NCBI RefSeq assembly: GCF_028623165.1
Contig: NZ_CP117768.1
Location: forward strand, 5,460,001 to 5,524,000
Length of the DNA stretch: 64,000 bases
Direction: 5' to 3'
Source of the DNA: Nostoc sp. UHCC 0926
GTDB lineage: Bacteria > Cyanobacteriota > Cyanobacteriia > Cyanobacteriales > Nostocaceae
Each line of letters begins with the position of its first letter. The stretch's first letter is position 1. Position numbers and translations under genes: made by a program. This document shows, in pieces, positions 1-8,139 of this stretch. Below the pieces are notes generated by a model that did not search any database, was not told where the DNA came from, and worked only from the letters and a program-made list of their open reading frames with translations.

Positions 1-613
1 ATAAGGTCGCTAGCACACATTGATCAGCATTAACACCAGCAAAAAATAGTGTTGTCCTTCCCAGATTCCGCAAGATACTATCTAATGGCGTATCCCAAAA
101 GCCACTCATGCGGTATTTATCCACACGAATATCTTCCGGAATCTGTTCTAATTCGTCTACTATTGCCGCTGCCCAACTACCTGCCATGAGTACTCTAGCA
201 CCATTGCTTGGTAGTGGATCGCCCAATCCCACACCTCCCCCTGTAGGATTATAGACGTGACGCGAACCAGCACTAATATTGAGCAAGTCGGGACGATTCC
301 CCCAATTAACCCAAATGACTGCAACACCAGCCTCACGGAGTTCTGGAAGTAAGTTGTTTAAAGGTTCAATAGGCTGACGCGCTGGAGTTACATCCACACC
401 AATATGCGCTAACCAGCCATCAGGGTGACAGAAGTCGTTTTGCATATCAATGACGAGGATAGCAGCTTTTGCCAAGTCTAAATGCAGGGTTTTAGTTTCT
501 GTTGATAAAATAACGGGTTGTGGGGTCTTTTGAGGACGAGTGATATCTGCGATCGCATGATTCACTGTCCACGCATTTGGTGGAACTCCCAATGTCCGAA
601 AAGGCAGATTCAT
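1..613 (-). CDS. Cysteine hydrolase, isochorismatase family (3' end cut by window edge)
   Basis: Reading frame open from an ATG at 613 to the left edge, so the C-terminus is missing (204 codons seen). The catalytic triad of the isochorismatase/nicotinamidase fold is visible: Asp56 in VIDMQNDF, Lys166 in VDKYRMSGF and Cys199 in NADQCVLAT. Such enzymes hydrolyse C-N bonds in amides or ureido compounds, or vinyl ethers. About 50 residues precede the first core strand, which is longer than in simple nicotinamidases and closer to ureidoacrylate or N-carbamoyl hydrolases. It is divergent from the amidohydrolase at 694, with 80 bp between the starts, so the two may share a control region and act on related nitrogen compounds (inference). 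The substrate cannot be told from sequence. Confidence 0.85.
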   Translation of the reverse strand, partial: MNLPFRTLGVPPNAWTVNHAIADITRPQKTPQPVILSTETKTLHLDLAKAAILVIDMQNDFCHPDGWLAHIGVDVTPARQPIEPLNNLLPELREAGVAVIWVNWGNRPDLLNISAGSRHVYNPTGGGVGLGDPLPSNGARVLMAGSWAAAIVDELEQIPEDIRVDKYRMSGFWDTPLDSILRNLGRTTLFFAGVNADQCVLATL

Positions 614-693
614 AAATTGCAATACCCAACACCATTTTCTATTTTGTAACTTGAAATTCAGTTTAAAATACGATTACTTAATCAAGGTTAAAT

Positions 694-2094
694 ATGGTGA
701 GTTTCACCATTCAGGATGTGATGATTGCCGTCAGTGATGATTATGCAACGGTAGATGTACAGGTTGTAGATGGTAAAATCGCTGCCATTGCCCCCAATCT
801 ACAAGTAATCGGCACTGCCATAGATGGCAAAAATAAGCTGCTGCTTCCTGGCTTCTTCAACGCCCACACCCACTCATCAGAGATGTGGCAACGAGGAATC
901 ATGTCAGTTTTGCCTTTAGAATTATGGTTAGCAGAACTGTATGATTTTACCCCCCTTGATCCCGAACAGGTTTATCTGAGCGCCTTGGGTACTGCGGTGG
1001 AAACCTTACTTTCTGGCGGGACGAGTGTGGTAGATCATCTGGTGTTAATTCCCGGACTTGAGTTAGAAATGATCGCCATTGCAACTCGCGCTTACAGAGA
1101 AGTTGGAATTCGTGCTTTTATCGCCCCCCTAATTCACGATGAATCCCTCAGCACAGGTATACCATCTGGGGAATCAGGAAAAACTCATGAACCTTATTTT
1201 CGCTCAACTACCGCAACATTGGAAATCATCGAAGAGGCGGTGAGACAATTTCATTGCCCAGATGAGGGTGTAAATATTTTAGTCGCACCAACAGGGATTC
1301 CATTGTGTACTGATGCTTTATTTGAGGGATGTATCGAGTTAAGCGATCGCTATAATCTTTGTCGTCACTCCCATTTACTCGAAACCAGGGCACAGGAAAA
1401 AATCGCTCAACAAAAGTACAGTTGTACTGCTGTGGAACATTTGAAAAGAATCGGATATTTGAGCGATCGTACAACTCTAGCCCATTGTGTCTGGTTAAAT
1501 GATGCTGATATCGCTATTTTGGCCGAAACTCAATCTACAGTTGTTCATAATCCCTTAAGTAATCTGCGTTTGGGCAGTGGTATTGCCCCAATTTTAAAAT
1601 ACCGCCAAGCTGGAGTAAATGTAACTTTTGGTTGTGATGGTGCTTCGAGTAATGACTCTCAAGATTTGCTAGAAGCAATCAAAATTGGTTCTATTTTACA
1701 TAACATTACAGACTCAGATTATCAGCACTGGATTACGCCTCGGCAAGCAGTGGAAATGGCATCTTTGGGAGGCGCAAAAGGATTGAATTTGGCAGACAAG
1801 CTCGGTTCTCTCACTGTGGGAAAACAAGCAGATTTAGTGCTTTATGACCTCACCAATTTATCATTACTACCGCGTACAGACCCCATTGGTTTGTTAGTTT
1901 TAGGGCGTCCTAATAATGTTGTCGATAGTGCTTGGGTGAATGGCAAGCAAATTGTTTGCGACGGGAAAGTGACAACAATTAACGTTGATGAATTGCGGCA
2001 AGAATTATTTAACCGCAGTCAATGGGAGACAAAGCGTAAGTCTCAAACTGTGGCACAAATTGAAGCACATTATCGCACGGTTATGGGGTTGTAA
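694..2094 (+). CDS. Amidohydrolase, TRZ/ATZ-like deaminase family
   Basis: A 466-residue metal-dependent hydrolase of the cytosine deaminase/S-adenosylhomocysteine deaminase/chlorohydrolase group. The metal ligands are in place: HxH in NAHTHSSEM (His58, His60), the later His in CRHSHLLET and LAHCVW, and the Asp in FGCDGASSND. The N-terminal beta-sandwich and the C-terminal KQADLVLYDL segment are both present, so the protein is full length. The ATG at 694 follows the AT-rich divergent region shared with the cysteine hydrolase. The likely reaction is hydrolytic deamination of a purine or triazine-like ring in the cytoplasm; the exact substrate is not predictable. A broken relative of this gene lies at about 5649-5761. 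Confidence 0.85.
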   Translation: MVSFTIQDVMIAVSDDYATVDVQVVDGKIAAIAPNLQVIGTAIDGKNKLLLPGFFNAHTHSSEMWQRGIMSVLPLELWLAELYDFTPLDPEQVYLSALGTAVETLLSGGTSVVDHLVLIPGLELEMIAIATRAYREVGIRAFIAPLIHDESLSTGIPSGESGKTHEPYFRSTTATLEIIEEAVRQFHCPDEGVNILVAPTGIPLCTDALFEGCIELSDRYNLCRHSHLLETRAQEKIAQQKYSCTAVEHLKRIGYLSDRTTLAHCVWLNDADIAILAETQSTVVHNPLSNLRLGSGIAPILKYRQAGVNVTFGCDGASSNDSQDLLEAIKIGSILHNITDSDYQHWITPRQAVEMASLGGAKGLNLADKLGSLTVGKQADLVLYDLTNLSLLPRTDPIGLLVLGRPNNVVDSAWVNGKQIVCDGKVTTINVDELRQELFNRSQWETKRKSQTVAQIEAHYRTVMGL

Positions 2095-2109
2095 AATAGA
2101 AATAAACAA

Positions 2110-3099
2110 GTGACCATGAAATTATCGCTTCGGGATTTATATGCAACATTTCAAGAGCGTGCAGTTTGGACAAACAGCATTATTAAAAATGGTCTTTCAT
2201 CTCGTTTAGGCATCCTTGAAGAAAGTATCACTGATATAAACTTGATAACAATTGCGGGAAAGCACAACGATTTTATCCTGACTAAGAAATTCAGTCGTAG
2301 AGAAGAAGGATCACAAAGCGGTGCTGATTGGTTATGGTGCATAGGTGAGCCTGGTACTTGGTTATCCTTATTAGTGCAAGCAAAAGTTGTTAATCCAGCT
2401 ACTTCGACTTGTAATTTTCTTAACTATCGTTCAGGTGAGCAACGTCGCCTGCTGCTAAATTTTGCACGTCATTACCGTTTGTTTCCTCTTTATTGTCTTT
2501 ACTCCCGAATTACCGATGAATTTTATCCCCCCAGTAAATCATTACCATCTTTGTCGAATGTTGATTCTTTAGAATGGGCTTGTTCTTTAGTCATTCCTAA
2601 ATTTATAAGAAAACTAGTTGAGCAGAAGCATAAAAAGCAGATCGATTTACTAAAATATGGAATTCCTTGGACATATCCCTTTTATATGGCTGCAACAAAT
2701 AGTGACCAAAAACTAGCTTATAGTTTAGCTGAAGCGATGAAAAAGATACGTACTGAATTTGAATCTGTTGATTCATTAGGAATGTACGTTCACTTGTTGG
2801 ATAACTCCTCAAGTAAAGCAAAGAAGCAAGGTACTACGCGAATCAGATGGGAAAATCCAGATCCGTTGCTACTTATTACACCAAATTTACCTAGTGTTGC
2901 ATTACGGCTTTTAAAAGGAAAGATCAGTGCTGTGAAATCACCTGTTGCTGGTGTAAGTATTATATCCACTGTGCCTATTGATGCAGTACTACAAACATAC
3001 AAAGCCCTACCGACTTCAGATAGAGAGAGCTTTTACCCAAGCAAAATTGGTAAAGATGATAGTCAGGTTCAGCTAGATATGCGAGCTTTCGACACTTAA
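2110..3099 (+). CDS. Possible PD-(D/E)xK-fold nuclease, DUF6615-like
   Basis: A 329-residue protein; GTG at 2110, or more conventionally ATG at 2116. It is not a well-known family to me, but residues 71-92 read GADWLW...VQAK. An Asp followed about 17 residues later by Gln-x-Lys is the active-site pattern of Mrr-like PD-(D/E)xK nucleases, and the GADxxW...QAK arrangement recalls DUF6615 proteins. After it comes a hydrophobic segment (LFPLYCLYSR) and a C-terminal region with no motif I know. It starts 15 bp after the amidohydrolase but its lower GC content groups it with the genes at 3784-5608. A role in nucleic acid cleavage or phage defence is inference; the fold assignment rests on one motif. 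Confidence 0.5.
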   Translation: MTMKLSLRDLYATFQERAVWTNSIIKNGLSSRLGILEESITDINLITIAGKHNDFILTKKFSRREEGSQSGADWLWCIGEPGTWLSLLVQAKVVNPATSTCNFLNYRSGEQRRLLLNFARHYRLFPLYCLYSRITDEFYPPSKSLPSLSNVDSLEWACSLVIPKFIRKLVEQKHKKQIDLLKYGIPWTYPFYMAATNSDQKLAYSLAEAMKKIRTEFESVDSLGMYVHLLDNSSSKAKKQGTTRIRWENPDPLLLITPNLPSVALRLLKGKISAVKSPVAGVSIISTVPIDAVLQTYKALPTSDRESFYPSKIGKDDSQVQLDMRAFDT

Positions 3100-3783
3100 C
3101 ACAATGTTGGAGCAGACAAACACAAGCTCTCTGTGTCAAGATTGCTTGCGTCCGCTTAACTTCACGCTAGCCTACTAAGTTATTGATTACAATACCTTTG
3201 CCAAAATAAGAGCCGATAAAAATTTTGGCAAAAACGGCAAAATGACTCATATATAAGAGTTTAGCTGACAAGGTAGCTTGTCAGTTCAAACCCTTGATAC
3301 TGCTGGCAATACCTGAAAAAATGCTTGCGAGAAACCTTGAAGGAATTTTTAGGACTTATTGTTTTTGCCAAGCCTCAGCAGATATGGGAGTTCAGACATC
3401 AGCTCACCCTCGTAAATTGGCGAAGGTATTGTGATTAGGAAAGTATTTTGATCTTGTCTGCCGAGCAAACATCCAATCCATCTTTTCTATAATCATTATT
3501 CCTCTGCTCAAAAGTGAAAGGCAAAATGAAGCGCTATGTAACAAATAGTACAACAGATTTGTATGAGAATTTCTTCAAGAATACTGTAAAAGCAAGCTTT
3601 TAGGGGCTAAAAAGCAAATTAATATTTCTTCTTATTCTGTATGACAAGTTTTATATCTATGAAAGGCTTGATTCACAGTCATTTTAGGCTAAGGTTAATT
3701 TTTTATATACAGGGGATTAGTATTGACACAGTTGCTTTTTATTGGCTAAGATTCCGTCTATAATTTTATAGAGCAAAACAAAA
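3100..3783. other. Gene-free stretch with nested inverted repeats
   Basis: No reading frame of note. The stretch holds an outer pair of imperfect 23-bp inverted repeats (3185-3207 and 3413-3435, core TTGGCRAAGGTATTGT), an inner pair sharing GTTTTTGCCAA, and a perfect 8-bp stem with a 4-base loop at 3265-3284 (CTGACAAG/CTTGTCAG). It may be a small non-coding mobile element or a structured RNA. The AT-rich end near 3700-3780 probably carries the promoter of the next gene. Confidence 0.4.
3185..3435. repeat. About 250-bp inverted-repeat element
   Basis: The ends are imperfect inverted repeats: 3185-3207 read backwards matches 3413-3435 at about 18 of 23 positions. Inside lie a second, shorter inverted pair and a perfect stem-loop at 3265-3284. 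It carries no gene. This layout fits a MITE-like element, but no flanking duplication is obvious. Confidence 0.4.
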
Positions 3784-4677
3784 ATGCCTAGTACCGAAGA
3801 TACACAACTTAAAGTATCAGATGCTACACTCCCATATAATACTGATGAGCAAGATATTCTCCAGCTTATTGATGCTATCAAAAGAAAACCAGACAATGAG
3901 AAGGCTATTAAGGAGATATACAACAAATCAAACTTTGAAACTTCTCGAAAAGCTCTTGAAATATTAGGTATTTTGGATAGCCAGCTAATATTTAGCTCTG
4001 CTGGAAAAGAGTTAGCTATTGAAAAAGACAACAAACGTAGAGAAGAACTTTTTCTTCAATTCTTTCTTGAATATACGCCCTATGGTCACTACCTTGAAAG
4101 TATTTCTCACAGTAATGATTTATCTATTACAGAAACACAAAATATAAAAGATTATTGGTGGAAGCATGGATATGGCTCTTCTGGGAGTAACCGTGATGAT
4201 GGAGTTGTTGTCTTTGGAAAACTCATCTCGTTGACGGGACTTGGTAAATTTATAAATGGCAGGAGAGGACAGCCATCGCGTATCGAATGGAGTCAAAATG
4301 CGAAATCTTTAATTGATGCAGCATGTAATTCTGATAAATCTGATTCAACGTTAGAAGAAGAGTCTTCAGGTATTGATTCTGAGCAGATAGATGTGATTGA
4401 TTCTACGCCAGTTTTCAAGGATCATTCATCAGTCAGCCAGACACCTGCTGCTGAATCTAAATCTCATATCGAGCTACCGTCGTTACGGGGTACAACATTG
4501 AGTGTTATACCAACTACTATTTCAATTAATGTTGACATGAGTGAATGGGATACCAGCAAAATCATTACCTTCTTCAAAGCTACTTACGGAATTTTTGACG
4601 ATGATAGAGAATCTGACTTATCAACTACCCGCTTACAAAGTATCAGTGAGTCTAGTGATGGATATAGTGATTCGTAG
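3784..4677 (+). CDS. Unknown protein, winged-helix-like N-terminus; first gene of overlapping pair
   Basis: A 297-residue protein that I do not recognise. Residues about 20-75 look like a winged-helix unit (helical run, then SQLIFSSAGKEL as the wing), and residues 115-165 contain an aromatic/glycine-rich stretch (YWWKHGYGSSG). A Ser/Asp/Glu-rich linker (about 185-230) leads to a strand-rich end (VIPTTISINVDM) as in proteins that finish with a short beta segment after a disordered linker. The stop lies inside the start of the next gene, so translation of the two is probably coupled. Low GC content sets both apart from the neighbours. By position it could be a DNA- or RNA-sensing partner or antitoxin of the HEPN-like protein that follows; this is inference. 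Confidence 0.6.
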   Translation: MPSTEDTQLKVSDATLPYNTDEQDILQLIDAIKRKPDNEKAIKEIYNKSNFETSRKALEILGILDSQLIFSSAGKELAIEKDNKRREELFLQFFLEYTPYGHYLESISHSNDLSITETQNIKDYWWKHGYGSSGSNRDDGVVVFGKLISLTGLGKFINGRRGQPSRIEWSQNAKSLIDAACNSDKSDSTLEEESSGIDSEQIDVIDSTPVFKDHSSVSQTPAAESKSHIELPSLRGTTLSVIPTTISINVDMSEWDTSKIITFFKATYGIFDDDRESDLSTTRLQSISESSDGYSDS

Positions 4678-5608
4678 TTCTTATAGTAAAGCCAACCTAG
4701 ACTCTTTGGAAAAATATACAGGAAAAAGCAAGCCCTATGTTAAGAGTGCAGTTGATGCGGCTTGCTTACTTGGAATGATGGACAACCAAGATAATGGTTA
4801 TTTTGCTACGGTCAAGGAATGCTCTGAGTTGCTTACTGCTAAACCTTCTGAAGAGTTGAAGGTTGCTGTGTTTAGAAAGTGGCTTCAAGCATGGAAGCCT
4901 TTTATTCTTTTTCTTCGTCACTTAGCAATGGGAGATAGCCTCGAAGTATCAGCTAGGAGGCTAAGTTCTTTTTACTCCTTTAATAAGGATATTAAAGGAA
5001 TTTTCGAGTTACTAACTTTGTGGGCTAAGACATGCAATTTAATTGATGCTAAAGGAACTTTAATCATTAGAGAGTATGAAATAGAGATAAAAGAGCTAAC
5101 AGATGATTTTTCTAGAGATTTGCTAGATGATGTAGGAGTAAAACTTTACCTAAACAGAGTCCTTGCTGATGAGGTCTTCCAATGGCTGACCCACAATGAA
5201 CTTGAGGAATTGGTAACTAGTCTTCTTACTTATCTAGATAACCCAAGAAGTGCTATCGAATGTTCGGGAAGAGCTTACGAGGATGTTCTCAGAAGACTCT
5301 CTGTTGAAATTGGAACTATTGACATCAAGAAAATCGGAGCAAAGTCTGGCATTTCAGAATTAGCCAACGGCATTTTATATGCTTACAGGGATGATTTGGG
5401 AACTCCTTATAGTTTCATTCACACTAAACAACGTGACATCTCACAAGCAATCGGATCTATTCGTAATATGGCAGGTCATAGTATGGAGGCTAAATCTATG
5501 GAGCGATGGGAACTAAGCTCAACAGCAGCTATTGGCAAGATACTGACAACTATCTCATCAATAAGAAGTCTTTTCTACTACATCAAGCATAGCAAGTACT
5601 TATTCTAG
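4658..5608 (+). CDS. Candidate HEPN-domain RNase with winged-helix-like N-terminus
   Basis: The frame is open from 4541, but the part before about 4640 is only the shadow of the upstream gene; ATG 4658 (316 residues) or GTG 4646 is the likely start, giving a 20-32 bp overlap with the preceding gene. Residues about 1-60 resemble the winged-helix unit of that gene (KSKPYVKSAVDAACLLGMMD, then GYFATV as a wing), and a second helical unit follows. Near the C-terminus, R269-N-M-A-G-H274 matches the R-x4-H motif of HEPN ribonucleases, including the polar residue after Arg, and it lies between two long helices. This suggests an RNase effector of a toxin or abortive-infection type. The helix prediction is by eye; the family is not known to me. 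Confidence 0.55.
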   Translation: MDIVIRSSYSKANLDSLEKYTGKSKPYVKSAVDAACLLGMMDNQDNGYFATVKECSELLTAKPSEELKVAVFRKWLQAWKPFILFLRHLAMGDSLEVSARRLSSFYSFNKDIKGIFELLTLWAKTCNLIDAKGTLIIREYEIEIKELTDDFSRDLLDDVGVKLYLNRVLADEVFQWLTHNELEELVTSLLTYLDNPRSAIECSGRAYEDVLRRLSVEIGTIDIKKIGAKSGISELANGILYAYRDDLGTPYSFIHTKQRDISQAIGSIRNMAGHSMEAKSMERWELSSTAAIGKILTTISSIRSLFYYIKHSKYLF

Positions 5609-5648
5609 TCAGGTTTGGCGACTATTATAGGTATTGACGCAGACTAAC

Positions 5649-5761
5649 ACTGCATTTGTTGAACATTTTAAAATAATTGGGTATTTGTGTAATGTCTACG
5701 ACGGGCGTAGCTGCGCCACCACACTTGCTCATTGCATTTGGGTTAAAGTCAGTGATGTCGT
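5649..5761 (+). pseudogene. Fragment of a second amidohydrolase, interrupted by a repeat
   Basis: The translation reads VEHFKIIGYLCN, then eight codons made from a repeat-like GACGGGCGTAGC block, then TTLAHCIWVKVSDV. The intact gene at 694 has AVEHLKRIGYLSDRTTLAHC in the same place, followed by VWLNDADI. Nothing of the rest of the gene remains. It is therefore a short relic of an amidohydrolase paralogue with a small insertion, and it flanks the AT-rich pair on the side opposite the intact gene. Confidence 0.65.
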
Positions 5762-5841
5762 CAGGCATAGGAGCTTTATGAATAGAGAGAGGTGATCGGT
5801 GTTAGCTTTAAGAGCAAAGCGTTGCATGAGAGCAATTAACC

Positions 5842-6072
5842 ATGTCGTCAGCAGCAATTACCACTGTGATTAAAATGATGGAGTCTTTACCCATTGAGGT
5901 ACAAGATCGGATTGCAGAGCATCTGCGGGAGTACATTGATGATCTGCAAGATGAAATTAGATGGAATGAATCGTTCCAGAGAACACAACCAAAACTTATT
6001 GCAGCAGCCAAACGAGCCAAACAAGAAATTGCAGAGGGACAAGGCACTGCAATGGACTACGACCAGCTATGA
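5842..6072 (+). CDS. Small antitoxin-like protein of a type II toxin-antitoxin pair
   Basis: A 76-residue, mostly helical, acidic protein. The pattern LPIEVQDRIAEHLREYI, LQDEIRW and the ending AMDYDQL is one often seen in cyanobacterial antitoxins paired with RelE-like toxins. Its stop overlaps the start codon of the next frame as ATGA (6069-6072), the usual antitoxin-toxin junction, but the toxin is cut short, so this is an orphan. It would bind the toxin and its own promoter in the cytoplasm. Family assignment is from the sequence pattern and context only. Confidence 0.65.
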   Translation: MSSAAITTVIKMMESLPIEVQDRIAEHLREYIDDLQDEIRWNESFQRTQPKLIAAAKRAKQEIAEGQGTAMDYDQL

Positions 6073-6110
6073 AGTCAGTAGTACTTCCCTCCTTTGGGTC
6101 TGACCATTAT
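6069..6110 (+). pseudogene. Truncated RelE-like toxin (N-terminus only)
   Basis: The frame starts within the antitoxin stop (ATGA) and encodes MKSVVLPSFGSDHY, resembling the MKSVTLPSFW start of RelE-like toxins in this group. After about 14-16 codons the similarity stops, because the DNA continues as the end of a histidine kinase gene on the other strand. The toxin body is missing, so no active toxin is expected. Confidence 0.6.
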
Positions 6111-6128
6111 TTAGACTTTGTAGTAATT

Positions 6129-6240
6129 TTAAATTGGAATTTGAATCACAAATTCTGTACCCTCTCCCTGTACAGAATTAACCTCCAGAGTACCGCCATG
6201 TTTTTCTACAATAATTTGACGTGCGATCGCTAAATCCTTC
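6129..6240 (-). pseudogene. Histidine kinase C-terminal remnant
   Basis: On the minus strand the codons read LAIARQIIVEKHGG followed by TLEV, GEGTEF and VIQIPI, then a stop at 6129. This is the last part (G2 box side) of a HATPase domain. The preceding glycine-rich G1 box is not preserved (VKKD stands before LAIARQ) and there is no kinase gene upstream, so only about 36 codons remain. The fragment abuts the cut toxin gene. Confidence 0.7.
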
Positions 6241-6314
6241 TTTACAGAACTCCGACAAATAAATTATCCAAGGGACTGACAAAAAATAAATTATCCAAAA
6301 TTATTTGTACATTT

Positions 6315-6342
6315 GTAGGGGCGCAAGGCCTTGCGCCCCTAC
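6315..6342. repeat. 28-bp perfect palindrome, copy 1
   Basis: A perfect palindrome beginning GTAGGGGCGCAAGG and mirrored. The same palindrome occurs at 8480-8507, and a broken form at 13996-14030. Here it lies about 60 bp downstream of the stop of the ABC exporter gene and could end its transcription. Confidence 0.85.
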
Positions 6343-6402
6343 AATGGGATGTTTTTTTAACTCTAGGAAATATTGTCAGCCAATTTTTAGCATGACAATG
6401 CC

Positions 6403-8139
6403 CTACTCATCTGTAGAGTAGAACTGTTGGGCGTAAAAACGGGCATACCGTCCTTCCTGAGATAGTAGGGAGGCGTGGGTACCAGCTTCAACCACCTGTC
6501 CTTGTTCTACTACGAGAATGCAGTCCGCCCGACGAACACTGCTCAAGCGATGGGCAATAATAAACACGGTACGGTTTTGCATCACTCGCTCCAGCGCCTC
6601 TTGAACTAGTGCTTCTGATTCCGAATCCAGAGCAGAGGTGGCCTCATCCAGGATGAGAATTCGCGGATCGTTGGCAACTGCTCTGGCGATCGCTAATCTT
6701 TGGCGTTGTCCTCCTGATAGGTTAACTCCCCGTTCGCCCACCCAGGTATGATAACCCTGAGAAAACTGGGTGATAAAGGAGTGAGCGTTGGCAATCTTTG
6801 CTGCTGACTGAATCGCTGCTAAATCTAATTTTTCCTGACCGTAACCGATGTTTTCGGCGATCGTTCCCGAAAAAAGAGTAATATCTTGGGGAACAATCCC
6901 AATTTGACGGCGCAGGCTGGTGAGTGTAACGTCACGGATATCAATATTATCAATCAGAATTTGACCCGCCTGAGGGTCATAAAAGCGAAGTAAAAGGCTA
7001 ATTAACGTCGATTTGCCTGCTCCAGAAGAACCAACCAAAGCCATGACATCACCAGGAGAAGCGTGCAGGCAGAGATCCTTTAGCACTGGCTCGTTGGGAT
7101 TGTAGGCGAAATTGACATGACGATACTCTACCTTGCCAATAACTCGTGGCATTTCCTGAGCATTCGATTTTTCGCTGAGGCTAGGCTGCTTCGCCATCAG
7201 TTCAAAGATGCGTTCGACGGAAGCTTCGGTCTGTTTGTACTCGTTGTAATTGCTAATCATCATGTCGATTGGCTGAATCAGTAAAGCCACAGCAGCTAAG
7301 AAACTGATAAACCCTTGAGATGTCAGCTGATTCTGAGAAATCTGCCATCCTCCCAATAAAAATAGCAGCATAATACTAACTGCTTCCAAAAAACCGACAA
7401 CAGGAAACTGAATGGATTTGAGTTGTTGAGTGCGATACTGAGCCTGACGATTGTGTTCTGCTTCCTGATTGAATCGCTTCACTTCATACTCTTGTGCCGC
7501 AAAAGCCTGAACGACGCGAATCCCGCTAAATACTTCAGTTAGCAGCGCAGACAAATTGGAAACCTGATTTTGACTCTGGCGAGATAGCACGAGTAATCGC
7601 TGACCAAATTCTCCGATCAACCAAGCCATGAGGGGAGCCAAAATCAAACCCGCAAGCGTGAGCGGCCAATTCAGGTAGAGCATGTAAATGGGAATTACAA
7701 TTAACTGCAACAGATTGGAAAGAAACTGATGGGATAACTTATCAATAATCTCGCCTACCCGGTCGATATCTTCAGTTAAGCGATAAGTGAGGTCTCCCGT
7801 TTGTGTGGTTTCAAAGTAATCCAATCCGAGTTTGTGCAGGTGAGCGTAAACTCGCTTACGCAAGTTTAAAGCCATTTCCAGAGCAGCAGCGATCATAAAG
7901 ACATTCTGCCCGTATTGACAAAACCCTCGAACTAAAAATACTAAAGTGGCTAGTCCGAGCCAGTAGGCAATCTGGTTAACATTTCCCTGGCCGATAAAAA
8001 AAGCGACCTTACCTGCTAAATAGGGTATTGCTAGGGTGAACAACACAAATCCTAAGATACAAGCCAATCCCCGAATTAACAGCGGCCATTGGGGCCACAG
8101 ATAAGGCAACAGTTGCCAGTAGCTAGAGCGGACTTTCAT
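6403..8139 (-). CDS. ABC exporter half-transporter (membrane domain plus ATPase)
   Basis: A 578-residue protein with six predicted membrane spans in residues about 15-300 and a nucleotide-binding domain in 340-575. The domain carries Walker A GSSGAGKST, signature LSGGQRQR, Walker B ILILDEATSALD and the H-loop IIAHRLSSVR, all intact. The architecture is that of MsbA/HlyB-type exporters, which work as dimers in the plasma membrane and export lipids, peptides or drugs. No accessory gene is next to it, so the substrate is unknown. It is monocistronic by position, with a strong palindrome downstream and a 420-bp repeat-containing region upstream. Both the length and the start at 8139 fit the family. 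Confidence 0.9.
   Translation of the reverse strand: MKVRSSYWQLLPYLWPQWPLLIRGLACILGFVLFTLAIPYLAGKVAFFIGQGNVNQIAYWLGLATLVFLVRGFCQYGQNVFMIAAALEMALNLRKRVYAHLHKLGLDYFETTQTGDLTYRLTEDIDRVGEIIDKLSHQFLSNLLQLIVIPIYMLYLNWPLTLAGLILAPLMAWLIGEFGQRLLVLSRQSQNQVSNLSALLTEVFSGIRVVQAFAAQEYEVKRFNQEAEHNRQAQYRTQQLKSIQFPVVGFLEAVSIMLLFLLGGWQISQNQLTSQGFISFLAAVALLIQPIDMMISNYNEYKQTEASVERIFELMAKQPSLSEKSNAQEMPRVIGKVEYRHVNFAYNPNEPVLKDLCLHASPGDVMALVGSSGAGKSTLISLLLRFYDPQAGQILIDNIDIRDVTLTSLRRQIGIVPQDITLFSGTIAENIGYGQEKLDLAAIQSAAKIANAHSFITQFSQGYHTWVGERGVNLSGGQRQRLAIARAVANDPRILILDEATSALDSESEALVQEALERVMQNRTVFIIAHRLSSVRRADCILVVEQGQVVEAGTHASLLSQEGRYARFYAQQFYSTDE

Noticed and set aside
4541..4657. Longer N-terminus for the HEPN-like protein
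   Set aside because: This part overlaps the upstream gene in another frame by more than 110 bp; the ATG at 4658 or GTG at 4646 is more plausible.
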